Below, one piece after another: positions 7,106 through 15,366 of a stretch of DNA of 23,951 bases (position 1 is the stretch's first letter; each line of letters starts with the position of its first letter). Source of the DNA: Sphingobacteriaceae bacterium (GTDB lineage Bacteria > Bacteroidota > Bacteroidia > Sphingobacteriales > Sphingobacteriaceae); contig CANHHZ010000005.1 of NCBI GenBank assembly GCA_947460275.1, positions 1 through 23,951 of the forward strand, in the 5' to 3' direction. Position numbers and translations under genes: made by a program. The notes under the pieces are model-generated. The model worked only from the letters and a program-made list of their open reading frames with translations. It made no database searches and was not told the DNA's origin.

Positions 7106-8476
7106 ATGGCACGCAAACTATTATTAGAACATATAAACGTACCTGGCATTAACACGCTAGAGGTATATCGCCAAAAAGGTGGTTACCGCGCTGTAGAAAA
7201 AGCCTTGAAAACTTTAACACCCGATGAAGTGGTGGAAGAAGTTAAAAAATCGGGCTTGCGTGGCCGTGGTGGTGCGGGTTTTCCTACCGGCATGAAGTGG
7301 AGCTTTTTGGCCAAGCCAGAAGGTGTAGCTCGTTATTTGGTTTGCAACGCCGATGAATCTGAGCCTGGTACTTTTAAGGACAGGTATTTGATGACACACA
7401 TTCCGCATGCTTTAATTGAAGGAATGATTGTAGCCAGTTTTGCCCTCGGTGCAAAAACCAGTTACATTTATGTTCGTGGAGAAATGATGCCTCAAATCCG
7501 CATTTTAGAAAAAGCAATTGCCGAAGCTAAAGCCGCAGGATTTTTAGGAAAAAATATTTTAGGTACAGGATACGATTTAGAGTTGTATGTTCAGCCGGGT
7601 GGTGGTGCCTACATTTGTGGCGAAGAAACCGCTTTATTAGAGTCTTTAGAAGGTAAAAGAGGAAATCCTCGCATCAAACCTCCTTTTCCGGCAATTGCCG
7701 GATTATATGGCTGCCCTACGGTAGTAAATAACGTTGAATCTATCGCAGCAGTGGTGCCAATCATTAACGATGGGGGCGATGAATATGCTAAAATAGGTAT
7801 TGGTCGCAGTACAGGAACAAAACTCATCTCAGCTTCAGGTAACTTGGTAAAACCTGGCGTTTATGAAATTGAGTTGGGCCTGCCAGTTGAAGAATTCATC
7901 TATTCGGACGAATATTGTGGGGGTATTGCCAATGGTAAAAGACTAAAAGCAACGGTTGCGGGTGGTTCTTCGGTGCCAATTTTGCCTGCAAACCTAACGT
8001 TAAAACTCGCCAATGGCGATCCTCGTTTAATGAGTTACGAATCGCTTTCAGAAGGTGGTTTTGCAACCGGAACAATGTTAGGTTCTGGTGGTTTTATAGC
8101 GTATGACGAAGATCAATGTATTGTTAGAAATACTTGGAACTTCTCCCGTTTTTATCACCACGAAAGCTGCGGACAGTGTTCTCCTTGTCGCGAAGGAACA
8201 GGTTGGTTAGAAAAAATACTACACAGATTAGAGCATGGACAAGGTAAAATGAGCGATATCGATTTACTTTGGGATGTGCAGCGTAAAATAGAAGGAAATA
8301 CGATTTGTCCGCTAGGCGACGCAGCTTCTTGGCCAGTTGCCAGTGCAATTAGACATTTTAGAGAGGAGTTTGAGTGGCATGTTAAAGAGCCAATCAAAAG
8401 CCAGACAAGTAATTACGGATTAGCAAATTATGCAGTTCCGATTGAAAAAGAAGAAGTTAAACAGGAAAATCTTTAA
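7106..8476 (+). CDS. nuoF: NADH-quinone oxidoreductase subunit F (NADH/FMN site)
   Basis: The 51-kDa subunit that binds NADH and FMN and holds the [4Fe-4S] cluster N3. The FMN/NADH glycine-rich motif GLRGRGGAGFPTGMKW is at about residues 50-65, and the second nucleotide-binding stretch GGGAYICGEETALLESLEG at about 165-183. The N3 ligands are Cys355, Cys358 and Cys361 (SCGQCSPC) and Cys401 (TICPLGDA). The length of 456 residues is normal. The ATG at 7106 follows an A-rich leader after the heptad repeat; nuoG begins 2 nt after its stop. Confidence 0.98.
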   Translation: MARKLLLEHINVPGINTLEVYRQKGGYRAVEKALKTLTPDEVVEEVKKSGLRGRGGAGFPTGMKWSFLAKPEGVARYLVCNADESEPGTFKDRYLMTHIPHALIEGMIVASFALGAKTSYIYVRGEMMPQIRILEKAIAEAKAAGFLGKNILGTGYDLELYVQPGGGAYICGEETALLESLEGKRGNPRIKPPFPAIAGLYGCPTVVNNVESIAAVVPIINDGGDEYAKIGIGRSTGTKLISASGNLVKPGVYEIELGLPVEEFIYSDEYCGGIANGKRLKATVAGGSSVPILPANLTLKLANGDPRLMSYESLSEGGFATGTMLGSGGFIAYDEDQCIVRNTWNFSRFYHHESCGQCSPCREGTGWLEKILHRLEHGQGKMSDIDLLWDVQRKIEGNTICPLGDAASWPVASAIRHFREEFEWHVKEPIKSQTSNYGLANYAVPIEKEEVKQENL

Positions 8477-8478
8477 CC

Positions 8479-9489
8479 ATGAGTGATTTAGTTAAGGTAA
8501 CCATAGACGGAATAACCGTAGAAGTAGCGCCAGGTACATCGATCTTAAATGCTGCAAGGCAAATAGGGGGAGATATTGTTCCGCCTGCTATGTGCTACTA
8601 TTCTAAGTTAGAAGGTAGTGGCGGTAAATGCCGTACTTGTATTGTGAAGGTAAGCAAAGGTTCTGAAAAAGATCCTCGCCCAATGCCTAAATTGGTGGCC
8701 TCTTGCCGCACAACGGTAATGGACGGTATGGAAGTTCAGAACATCACATCGCCCGAGGTTTTGGAAGCCAGAAGTGGTGTGGTAGAAATCTTATTGATCA
8801 ATCACCCGTTAGACTGCCCAGTATGCGACCAAGCCGGAGAGTGCGATTTGCAAAACTTAGGCTACGAGCATGGTTTACAAAAAACGAGATACGAATTTGA
8901 ACGTCGTACTTTTGAAAGAGTAGATATCGGCGATAAAATTCAGTTGCACATGAACCGTTGCATTTTGTGCTACCGTTGTGTCTTTACTGCCGATCAAATT
9001 ACCAATAAACGTGTGCATGGTATTTTAAACCGTGGCGATCATTCAGAAATATCAACTTACATCCAAACAGCCGTAGACAACGACTTCTCTGGAAACGTAA
9101 TTGACGTTTGTCCGGTGGGGGCATTAACCGACAAAACATTTAGGTTTAAAAACCGTGTTTGGTTTACAAAACCTGTTGATGCGCATAGAAACTGCAATCA
9201 CGAAAAATGCAACGGCAAAGTAACACTTTGGTACAAAGGCGAAGATGTTTTGCGAGTTACAGCCCGTAAAGATCAATTTGGTGAGGTAGAAGAGTTTATT
9301 TGTAACACTTGTCGTTTCGACAAAAAACAAACTAGCGATTGGGTAATTGAGCAACCAACTCCTATTTCGGATACCTCTGTAGTCGCCTCAAATCATTATG
9401 AAACATTTAAGCCCTTGCCAGTAATTAAAGAAGATTTAGCTTTACAGCAAGCCAATAAAATTGAACTAGAAAAAAGCATTAAATTCTAA
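8479..9489 (+). CDS. nuoG: NADH-quinone oxidoreductase subunit G, short form
   Basis: Electron-wire subunit of complex I. All ligands of three clusters are visible: [2Fe-2S] N1b at Cys39, Cys51, Cys54 and Cys76; the His-ligated [4Fe-4S] N5 at His109, Cys113, Cys116 and Cys122; and [4Fe-4S] N6 at Cys161, Cys164, Cys167 and Cys211. After these come four more cysteines, Cys239, Cys244, Cys275 and Cys278, in the position of the off-path N7/molybdopterin N-terminal domain. The protein then ends at 336 residues, whereas E. coli and Thermus forms run to about 800-900. Short NuoG is usual in Bacteroidota, so this is a lineage trait and not a broken gene. The stop overlaps the nuoH ATG (TAATG). Confidence 0.95.
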   Translation: MSDLVKVTIDGITVEVAPGTSILNAARQIGGDIVPPAMCYYSKLEGSGGKCRTCIVKVSKGSEKDPRPMPKLVASCRTTVMDGMEVQNITSPEVLEARSGVVEILLINHPLDCPVCDQAGECDLQNLGYEHGLQKTRYEFERRTFERVDIGDKIQLHMNRCILCYRCVFTADQITNKRVHGILNRGDHSEISTYIQTAVDNDFSGNVIDVCPVGALTDKTFRFKNRVWFTKPVDAHRNCNHEKCNGKVTLWYKGEDVLRVTARKDQFGEVEEFICNTCRFDKKQTSDWVIEQPTPISDTSVVASNHYETFKPLPVIKEDLALQQANKIELEKSIKF

Positions 9490-10523
9490 TGGATATAAAT
9501 TTTGTGATTGAGAAATTTTTGCTGGTATCTATTCTATTTGCTATCAGCTTACTAATTGCGATGTATTCTACTTATGCAGAGCGAAAAGTTGCCGCATTTT
9601 TACAAGACAGACTTGGGCCAGATAGAGCTGGGCCATTTGGAATTTTACAACCCTTGGCTGATGGCGTAAAAATGTTTATGAAGGAGGAGATTACTCCGTC
9701 TAATTCCAATAAGTGGTTGTTTATGGCTGGCCCGGGTTTAGCGATGCTTTGTGCGTGTATTGGTACGGCGGTTATTCCATGGGGACAAGACCTAGCCATT
9801 GGTGGAAGGGTAATCCCATTACAAGTTACCGATATCAATGTAGGTGTGTTGTATCTTTTTGGCGTTGTGTCTTTAGGGGTTTATGGCGTAATGATTGGTG
9901 GATGGGCATCAAACAACAAATATTCTTTGTTAAGTGCTATTAGAGCCGCATCTCAAAATATCAGTTACGAAATTGCCATGGGCTTGTCTATTATCGCCCT
10001 GCTTTTAATGACCAACAGTTTAAGTCTAAAAGAAATTGTATTGCAGCAACACGGTGGTAACTGGAATGTACTTTATCAGCCCTTAGGATTTATCATTTTT
10101 ATGATATGCTCTTTTGCAGAGACCAATCGTGCACCTTTTGACTTACCAGAGTGTGAAACCGAACTTATTGGCGGTTACCATACCGAATATTCGTCGATGA
10201 AGTTGGGTTTTTATCTATTCGCCGAATACATTAATATGTTCGTATCCTCTGCGGTGATGGCCACGCTTTATTTTGGTGGTTACAATTATCCAGGTATGGA
10301 TTGGGTAGCCACACAACTTGGACCCATTGCAGCGCCATTGGTGGGAACTGGAGTTTTATTTTTGAAAATATTTGCATTCATCTTTTTCTTTATGTGGGTA
10401 CGCTGGACCATTCCTCGTTTCCGTTACGATCAGTTGATGAATTTAGGGTGGAAGACATTAATCCCACTTGCCATTGCAAATATCATTATTACAGGGATTG
10501 TTATTGCTGTTGTGAAGTTTTAA
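9489..10523 (+). CDS. nuoH: NADH-quinone oxidoreductase subunit H
   Basis: Membrane subunit that joins the peripheral arm to the proton-pumping arm and forms the membrane side of the quinone chamber. The 344-residue protein has about eight hydrophobic helices. It shows the conserved first loop AERKVAAFLQDRLGPDRAGP (residues 30-49) followed by FGILQPLADGVKMFMKE, and the acidic FAETNRAPFDLPECETELIGG loop that lines the quinone and E-channel region. Its start overlaps the nuoG stop by one base, and nuoI follows 9 nt after its end. Confidence 0.98.
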   Translation: MDINFVIEKFLLVSILFAISLLIAMYSTYAERKVAAFLQDRLGPDRAGPFGILQPLADGVKMFMKEEITPSNSNKWLFMAGPGLAMLCACIGTAVIPWGQDLAIGGRVIPLQVTDINVGVLYLFGVVSLGVYGVMIGGWASNNKYSLLSAIRAASQNISYEIAMGLSIIALLLMTNSLSLKEIVLQQHGGNWNVLYQPLGFIIFMICSFAETNRAPFDLPECETELIGGYHTEYSSMKLGFYLFAEYINMFVSSAVMATLYFGGYNYPGMDWVATQLGPIAAPLVGTGVLFLKIFAFIFFFMWVRWTIPRFRYDQLMNLGWKTLIPLAIANIIITGIVIAVVKF

Positions 10524-10532
10524 AAGCGCATT

Positions 10533-11033
10533 ATGGAATCGTTATCAAATAAGAAAAAAGTACTAGAACAAAAGCCATTAAATTTTGCAGAGCGTATGTA
10601 TTTGCCTGCAATCGTAAAAGGTTTAGGTACTACAATGAGCCACTTTTTTAAGAAAAGCTCTACCATTAGATATCCAGAGCAAGAACGCGAATTTTCTATC
10701 AACTGGAGAGGGATGCACTCTTTAAAAAGAGATGAAGATGGTCGCGAGCGGTGTACCGCTTGTGGTTTATGCGCTTTGTCTTGCCCTGCAGAAGCTATTA
10801 CCATGATTGCAGCCGAGCGTAAGCCAGAAGAGAAAAATTTATATCGCGAAGAAAAATATGCAGCAGTTTATGAAATAAATATGTTACGCTGCATTTTTTG
10901 TGGCTTGTGCGAAGAGGCTTGCCCAAAAGAAGCCATTTACTTAGATGGCCCAATTGTACCTTCTGACTATTTGCGTAAAGATTTTATTTACGGTAAAGAT
11001 AAATTGGTAGAAGGCCCCTTGGAGGTAAAATAA
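10533..11033 (+). CDS. nuoI: NADH-quinone oxidoreductase subunit I
   Basis: The 23-kDa ferredoxin-like subunit carrying two [4Fe-4S] clusters (N6a, N6b) that pass electrons toward N2. Both binding motifs are complete: Cys74, Cys77, Cys80 and Cys84 (CTACGLCALSCP) and Cys120, Cys123, Cys126 and Cys130 (CIFCGLCEEACP). Length is 166 residues, with a short amphipathic N-terminal region before the motifs. A gap of about 100 nt with a REP-like element follows. Confidence 0.98.
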   Translation: MESLSNKKKVLEQKPLNFAERMYLPAIVKGLGTTMSHFFKKSSTIRYPEQEREFSINWRGMHSLKRDEDGRERCTACGLCALSCPAEAITMIAAERKPEEKNLYREEKYAAVYEINMLRCIFCGLCEEACPKEAIYLDGPIVPSDYLRKDFIYGKDKLVEGPLEVK

Positions 11034-11040
11034 TACAATA

Positions 11041-11112
11041 AAAGTCGTAATGCTGAGTTTATTTCAGCAGCCGAATTTAAAGATCCTGAAACGAGTTCAG
11101 GATAAATAAACT
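11041..11112. repeat. REP-like double palindrome between nuoI and nuoJ
   Basis: Two adjacent palindromes fill most of the 100-nt gap (11034-11133): TGCTGA at 11051-11056 pairing with TCAGCA at 11064-11069, and ATCCTGAA at 11083-11090 pairing perfectly with TTCAGGAT at 11096-11103. In addition, AGTTTATTT (11056-11064) is the exact complement of AAATAAACT (11104-11112). The transcript can thus fold either as two hairpins or as one long stem enclosing the second hairpin. The TGCTGA/TCCTGAA palindrome pair resembles dispersed intergenic repeats I recall from Sphingobacteriaceae genomes. No gene or transposase remnant is present. Confidence 0.65.
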
Positions 11113-11133
11113 TATAACTAAACAAGAAAATTA

Positions 11134-11640
11134 ATGGGTACATCGGTATTCTATTTTGTAGCAACATTAAGCATCATATTTTCGCTAATGGTTATCTTTT
11201 CAAAGAACCCCATTCATAGCGTATTATATTTGATTCTTACTTTTTTTACTTTTACAGTACATTATGTGCTGTTAAATGCACAGTTTTTAGCGGTTGTAAA
11301 TTTTATCGTTTACATGGGTGCAATTATGGTTTTATTTCTCTTTGTGTTGATGCTTTTAAACCTCAACAAAGAAAATGAACCCAATAAATCTAATTTATTA
11401 AAAATTGTGGGCGTAATTGCTGGGGGTTGTTTGGTAGTGACACTTATGGGTGCCTTAAAAGCGGTGAACATAGATTCGCCCTTGGTGCTAGTAGATAAAG
11501 ATTTGGGTTTAGTAGAGAGATTAGGGAAAGAATTATTTGGCAAGTTTATGCTTCCATTTGAACTTTCGTCAATCTTACTACTATCGGCCATGGTAGGGGC
11601 TGTATTACTTACTAAAAAAGAAGAAAAAACAAATGGATAA
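11134..11640 (+). CDS. nuoJ: NADH-quinone oxidoreductase subunit J
   Basis: Small membrane subunit of complex I with five predicted helices in 168 residues. The third helix region NFIVYMGAIMVLFLFVLMLLN contains the family's conserved VYxGAIMVLFLFV stretch, which includes the pi-bulge helix that changes conformation in the proton pathway. The C-terminal tail is lysine and glutamate rich (KKEEKTNG). The gene overlaps nuoK by 8 nt at its end. Its start is preceded by the REP-like element, not by a short junction, so translation here must begin independently of nuoI. Confidence 0.97.
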   Translation: MGTSVFYFVATLSIIFSLMVIFSKNPIHSVLYLILTFFTFTVHYVLLNAQFLAVVNFIVYMGAIMVLFLFVLMLLNLNKENEPNKSNLLKIVGVIAGGCLVVTLMGALKAVNIDSPLVLVDKDLGLVERLGKELFGKFMLPFELSSILLLSAMVGAVLLTKKEEKTNG

Positions 11641-11962
11641 TTTAACTCAAACCATGCAAGCGGTACCGCTTGAGCATTACATTTGGTTGTGTGCTATTAT
11701 ATTTACCATCGGAGTAGTTGGTGTATTGACGCGTAGAAATGCTATTGTTATTTTTATGTCGGTAGAGTTGATGCTGAACGCAGTTAACTTGTTATTAACC
11801 GCATTTTCTGTACACCATAACGATCCATCTGGGCAAGTTTTTGTGTTTTTTATTATGGCATTAGCAGCAGCCGAAGTTGCCATAGGGCTAAGTATTATTG
11901 TAATGGTTTACAGAAATACACAGTCTATAGATATCAATGTGTTAAATCGCCTTAAGTGGTAA
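11633..11962 (+). CDS. nuoK: NADH-quinone oxidoreductase subunit K
   Basis: Three-helix antiporter-like small subunit (109 residues) of the membrane arm. The conserved acidic residues expected in helices 2 and 3 are seen in FMSVELMLNAVNLL and in ALAAAEVAIGLSI; they belong to the chain of charged residues that carries protons through the arm. The start lies inside the end of nuoJ (8-nt overlap), which implies coupled translation, and nuoL follows 14 nt after its stop. Confidence 0.98.
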   Translation: MDNLTQTMQAVPLEHYIWLCAIIFTIGVVGVLTRRNAIVIFMSVELMLNAVNLLLTAFSVHHNDPSGQVFVFFIMALAAAEVAIGLSIIVMVYRNTQSIDINVLNRLKW

Positions 11963-11976
11963 TAATATAAAAAAGG

Positions 11977-13878
11977 ATGATAAATAATTTACTTTGGTTG
12001 GTTCCCTTGCTTCCGCTTTTAGGTTTTGTAATCAATGGACTGGGCCGAAATACGTTGAGCAAGAGTCTAATTGGTTTTATTGGCAGCGGAGTGGTGTTTG
12101 CCTCGTTTGCCATTAGCGTTTTTATGTTCTTTGAATTGGGCTCAAGTGCGCAAAAACAATTTCCGGTTGAGCTTTTTGATTGGATAAGCGTAGCCAATTT
12201 GCATATTCCACTTTCTTTCTTGTACGATCCATTGAGCGCACTCATGTTATTGATAATAACAGGCATTGGCTTTTTAATCCATATCTATTCTATTGGATAC
12301 ATGCATGAAGATGCTGGCTTTGGAAAATTTTTTAGTTACCTCAATCTGTTTATCTTCTTTATGTTGATTTTGGTTTTGGGCTCAAACTATATCGTCATGT
12401 TTATTGGTTGGGAAGGCGTAGGTTTATGTTCTTATTTGTTGATTGGTTTTTGGTATACCAATAGCAATTATGCAAGTGCGGCCAAAAAGGCTTTTGTGAT
12501 GAACAGAATTGGCGATTTAGGTTTCCTTTTAGGTGTTTTCTTAATCTTTACCACTTTTGGAAGCATAGAGTTTGCTAAAGTATTTCCACAGGCAGCGAGT
12601 ATGATGCCTAGCTCTGGTACAATTACTTTACTCACTTTGTTGTTGTTTATTGGCGCTTGCGGTAAATCTGCTCAATTGCCATTGTTTACTTGGTTACCAG
12701 ATGCAATGGCGGGTCCAACACCTGTTTCGGCGTTAATACATGCTGCAACAATGGTTACAGCTGGAATATATATGATTGCCCGCTCTAGCGTATTGTTCGA
12801 TTTAGCGCCAATTACCCAAAACATCATCGCCATTGTTGGAACGGCAACTGCTTTGGTGGCTGCTATTATTGCCTTAACCCAAACAGATATCAAAAAAGTA
12901 TTAGCTTATTCGACTGTGTCTCAATTGGGCTATATGTTTTTAGGTTTAGGTGTGGGCGCTTATACAGGTTCTTTTTTCCATGTATTAACCCATGCTTTCT
13001 TTAAAGCTTTATTGTTTTTAGGAGCTGGTTCAGTTATTCATGCTATGCATCACGAACAAGATATGCGCCACATGGGTGGATTAAAAGGCAAGCTTAAAAT
13101 TACTTTTACTACCATGCTAATTGGCACCATAGCCATTGCTGGATTACCACCTTTTTCAGGTTTCTTTTCTAAGGATGAAATATTGGCTCATGCTTTTGAG
13201 TACAATAAAGTGCTTTGGGCAATCGGTTTGTTAACGGCCTTTTTAACCGCCTTTTATATGTTTAGAATGTTGTTTTTAACTTTCTCTGGAAAATATAGAG
13301 GAACACATCATGCCGAAGACCATATTCATGAATCGCCATCGACAATGACATTGCCATTAATTATTTTGGCAATTTTGGCCGCTATTGGTGGTCTAATTAA
13401 TGTGCCTTCAGTTTTTGGTGGCAACGAATGGTTGGCGCACTGGTTAGCAGGTGCTAATGTTGCGCAGCATCACCTATCACTTGATCATGACACAGAATAC
13501 GCTTTAATGGGGGCTTCTGTTTTGGCGGCTGTGATTGCTTTAGCCTATGCCTATTTTAGATATATTAAAAATGCACATGTGCCAATGCCTGATGAAGGTA
13601 AGCGAAGCTTATTGGCCAAAATATCTTACCATAAATTTTATTTAGATGAAATTTACGACATGCTAATTAGAAAACCTTTGGATGTATTTTCGAAATTTTT
13701 CTATAAAGTGGTAGATAAAAAACTTATTGATGGTTTGGTAAACGGTTTTGGCTGGTCTGCTACCGAAGGCAGTAAAGGATTACGTCTTTTGCAATCGGGC
13801 AACGTAGGTTTTTATATTTTTATGATGGTATTTGGTATCATCGCTTTGTTATTATATTCATATTTATCAATCGCTTAA
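11977..13878 (+). CDS. nuoL: NADH-quinone oxidoreductase subunit L
   Basis: Largest antiporter-like proton-pumping subunit, 633 residues with about 16 hydrophobic helices. The key charged residues are present: Glu146 in FIGWEGVGLCSYLL and Lys230 in ACGKSAQLPLFTWLPDAMAG, matching Glu144 and Lys229 of the E. coli protein. A conserved region ALIHAATMVTAGIYMI follows. After the core helices comes the long C-terminal extension (charged YHKFYLDEIYDMLIRKPL stretch and a final hydrophobic helix) that forms the lateral helix spanning the membrane arm. Both ends are intact. Confidence 0.98.
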   Translation: MINNLLWLVPLLPLLGFVINGLGRNTLSKSLIGFIGSGVVFASFAISVFMFFELGSSAQKQFPVELFDWISVANLHIPLSFLYDPLSALMLLIITGIGFLIHIYSIGYMHEDAGFGKFFSYLNLFIFFMLILVLGSNYIVMFIGWEGVGLCSYLLIGFWYTNSNYASAAKKAFVMNRIGDLGFLLGVFLIFTTFGSIEFAKVFPQAASMMPSSGTITLLTLLLFIGACGKSAQLPLFTWLPDAMAGPTPVSALIHAATMVTAGIYMIARSSVLFDLAPITQNIIAIVGTATALVAAIIALTQTDIKKVLAYSTVSQLGYMFLGLGVGAYTGSFFHVLTHAFFKALLFLGAGSVIHAMHHEQDMRHMGGLKGKLKITFTTMLIGTIAIAGLPPFSGFFSKDEILAHAFEYNKVLWAIGLLTAFLTAFYMFRMLFLTFSGKYRGTHHAEDHIHESPSTMTLPLIILAILAAIGGLINVPSVFGGNEWLAHWLAGANVAQHHLSLDHDTEYALMGASVLAAVIALAYAYFRYIKNAHVPMPDEGKRSLLAKISYHKFYLDEIYDMLIRKPLDVFSKFFYKVVDKKLIDGLVNGFGWSATEGSKGLRLLQSGNVGFYIFMMVFGIIALLLYSYLSIA

Positions 13879-13898
13879 AAACGGGTTAACACATATAG

Positions 13899-15362
13899 AT
13901 GGAACTTTTATTACTCATTTTTTTACCACTTATAGGCGCAATTGTCACTTCTTTTTTAAAAGGGGGATCGGCAAAAGTAAGCGCTCTAGGCTTTTCAATG
14001 GTGTCGCTTTTGATGACTATTGCGTTATGGGCCAAATTTACTCCTGATGCAACTGTACAGTTTTCTGTAAATTACCCTTGGATAAAGCAATTGGGTATTA
14101 ATTTTTATGTAGGCATAGATGGTATAAGCATGATTACGGTTATTTTAACCAACGTTTTGATGCCTTTAATCATTTTGTCCAGCTTTAAACACGATTATAA
14201 AAATGCCAATGCTTTTTATGCGTTGATACTATTTATGCAAACCGGATTGTTATTGGTTTTTACTGCCTTAGACGGTTTTCTGTTTTACATGGGTTGGGAA
14301 GCAGCTTTGATACCAATCTATTTTATCTGTGCCATGTGGGGCGGAAAAGATCGCATCAAAGTAAATATGAAATTTTTTGTATATACTATCGCAGGATCTC
14401 TATTTATGTTATTGGGTCTTATCTATTTGTATTTACAAAATCCGGCTAAAAATTTTGATATCAACGCTTTTTACGCTTTAAATTTAGATTCTACACAACA
14501 AGGGTGGCTATTTTGGACCTTCTTTATAGCTTTTGCAATCAAAATGCCTGTTTTTCCTTTCCACACTTGGCAGCCAGATACCTATACTGAAGCGCCAGCA
14601 ACCGGAACGATGCTTTTGTCGGGTATTATGCTAAAAATGGGTATTTATGGGGTAATTAGATGGTTATTGCCAATTGTTCCTCAAGGTGTAAACGATTGGA
14701 TGAATGTAGCTATGCTGCTTTCTGTAATTGGTATCGTATATGCTTCATTAATCGCTTTTACACAAAAAAATGCCAAACGCTTAGTGGCTTATTCATCTAT
14801 TGCCCACGTAGGTTTAATCTCAGCAGGTATTTTTACGCTAAATACACAGGGTATGCAAGGGGTAATGGTGCAAATGCTAAGCCATGGCATCAATGTAATT
14901 GGTTTGTTTTTTGTATTGGATATTATTTCATCTCGATTAAAAACGAACAAAATTCAAGAATTGGGTGGCTTAGCAAAGGTTGCTCCTCAATTGGCCATTA
15001 CCTTCTTGATTATCCTTTTAGGTACAGTAGCCTTACCAGGAACCAACGGTTTTATTGGCGAATTTTTATTGCTGTTTAGTGTTTACAACTATAATATTTG
15101 GTTAGGAGCCATTGCTGGACTAACAATTATATTTGGTGCCGTATATATGCTTAGAATGTATCAAAAAGTGATGTTAGGCGAAACCAACGATTTAACCATC
15201 AGTTTTACTGATATCAAAGGAACAGAAAAAATTGTATTGTATACCATCTGTGTTTTAGTTATTGTAATAGGGGTTTATCCTAAACCAATCTTTAATATTT
15301 CGGCAGCATCGGTACAATATTTAGTCGAACAAGTAAACCAAAAATTAACAGCGGTAAATTAA
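13899..15362 (+). CDS. nuoM: NADH-quinone oxidoreductase subunit M
   Basis: Second antiporter-like proton-pumping subunit, 487 residues with about 14 hydrophobic helices. Glu134 (FYMGWEAALIPIYF) and Lys215 (FAIKMPVFPFHTWQPDTY) are the expected proton-path residues, and the region after them reads EAPATGTMLLSGIMLKMGIYG as in the family. It begins 20 nt after nuoL and ends 4 nt before nuoN. Nothing unusual was seen. Confidence 0.98.
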   Translation: MELLLLIFLPLIGAIVTSFLKGGSAKVSALGFSMVSLLMTIALWAKFTPDATVQFSVNYPWIKQLGINFYVGIDGISMITVILTNVLMPLIILSSFKHDYKNANAFYALILFMQTGLLLVFTALDGFLFYMGWEAALIPIYFICAMWGGKDRIKVNMKFFVYTIAGSLFMLLGLIYLYLQNPAKNFDINAFYALNLDSTQQGWLFWTFFIAFAIKMPVFPFHTWQPDTYTEAPATGTMLLSGIMLKMGIYGVIRWLLPIVPQGVNDWMNVAMLLSVIGIVYASLIAFTQKNAKRLVAYSSIAHVGLISAGIFTLNTQGMQGVMVQMLSHGINVIGLFFVLDIISSRLKTNKIQELGGLAKVAPQLAITFLIILLGTVALPGTNGFIGEFLLLFSVYNYNIWLGAIAGLTIIFGAVYMLRMYQKVMLGETNDLTISFTDIKGTEKIVLYTICVLVIVIGVYPKPIFNISAASVQYLVEQVNQKLTAVN

Positions 15363-15366
15363 ACAG

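Noticed and set aside
10301..10552. Plus-strand frame overlapping the end of nuoH
   Set aside because: It is a shifted reading of nuoH with no recognisable domain; nuoH is intact in its own frame.
14660..15079. 139-codon frame inside nuoM
   Set aside because: Cysteine- and aromatic-rich shadow of nuoM, whose own frame is intact and conserved throughout.
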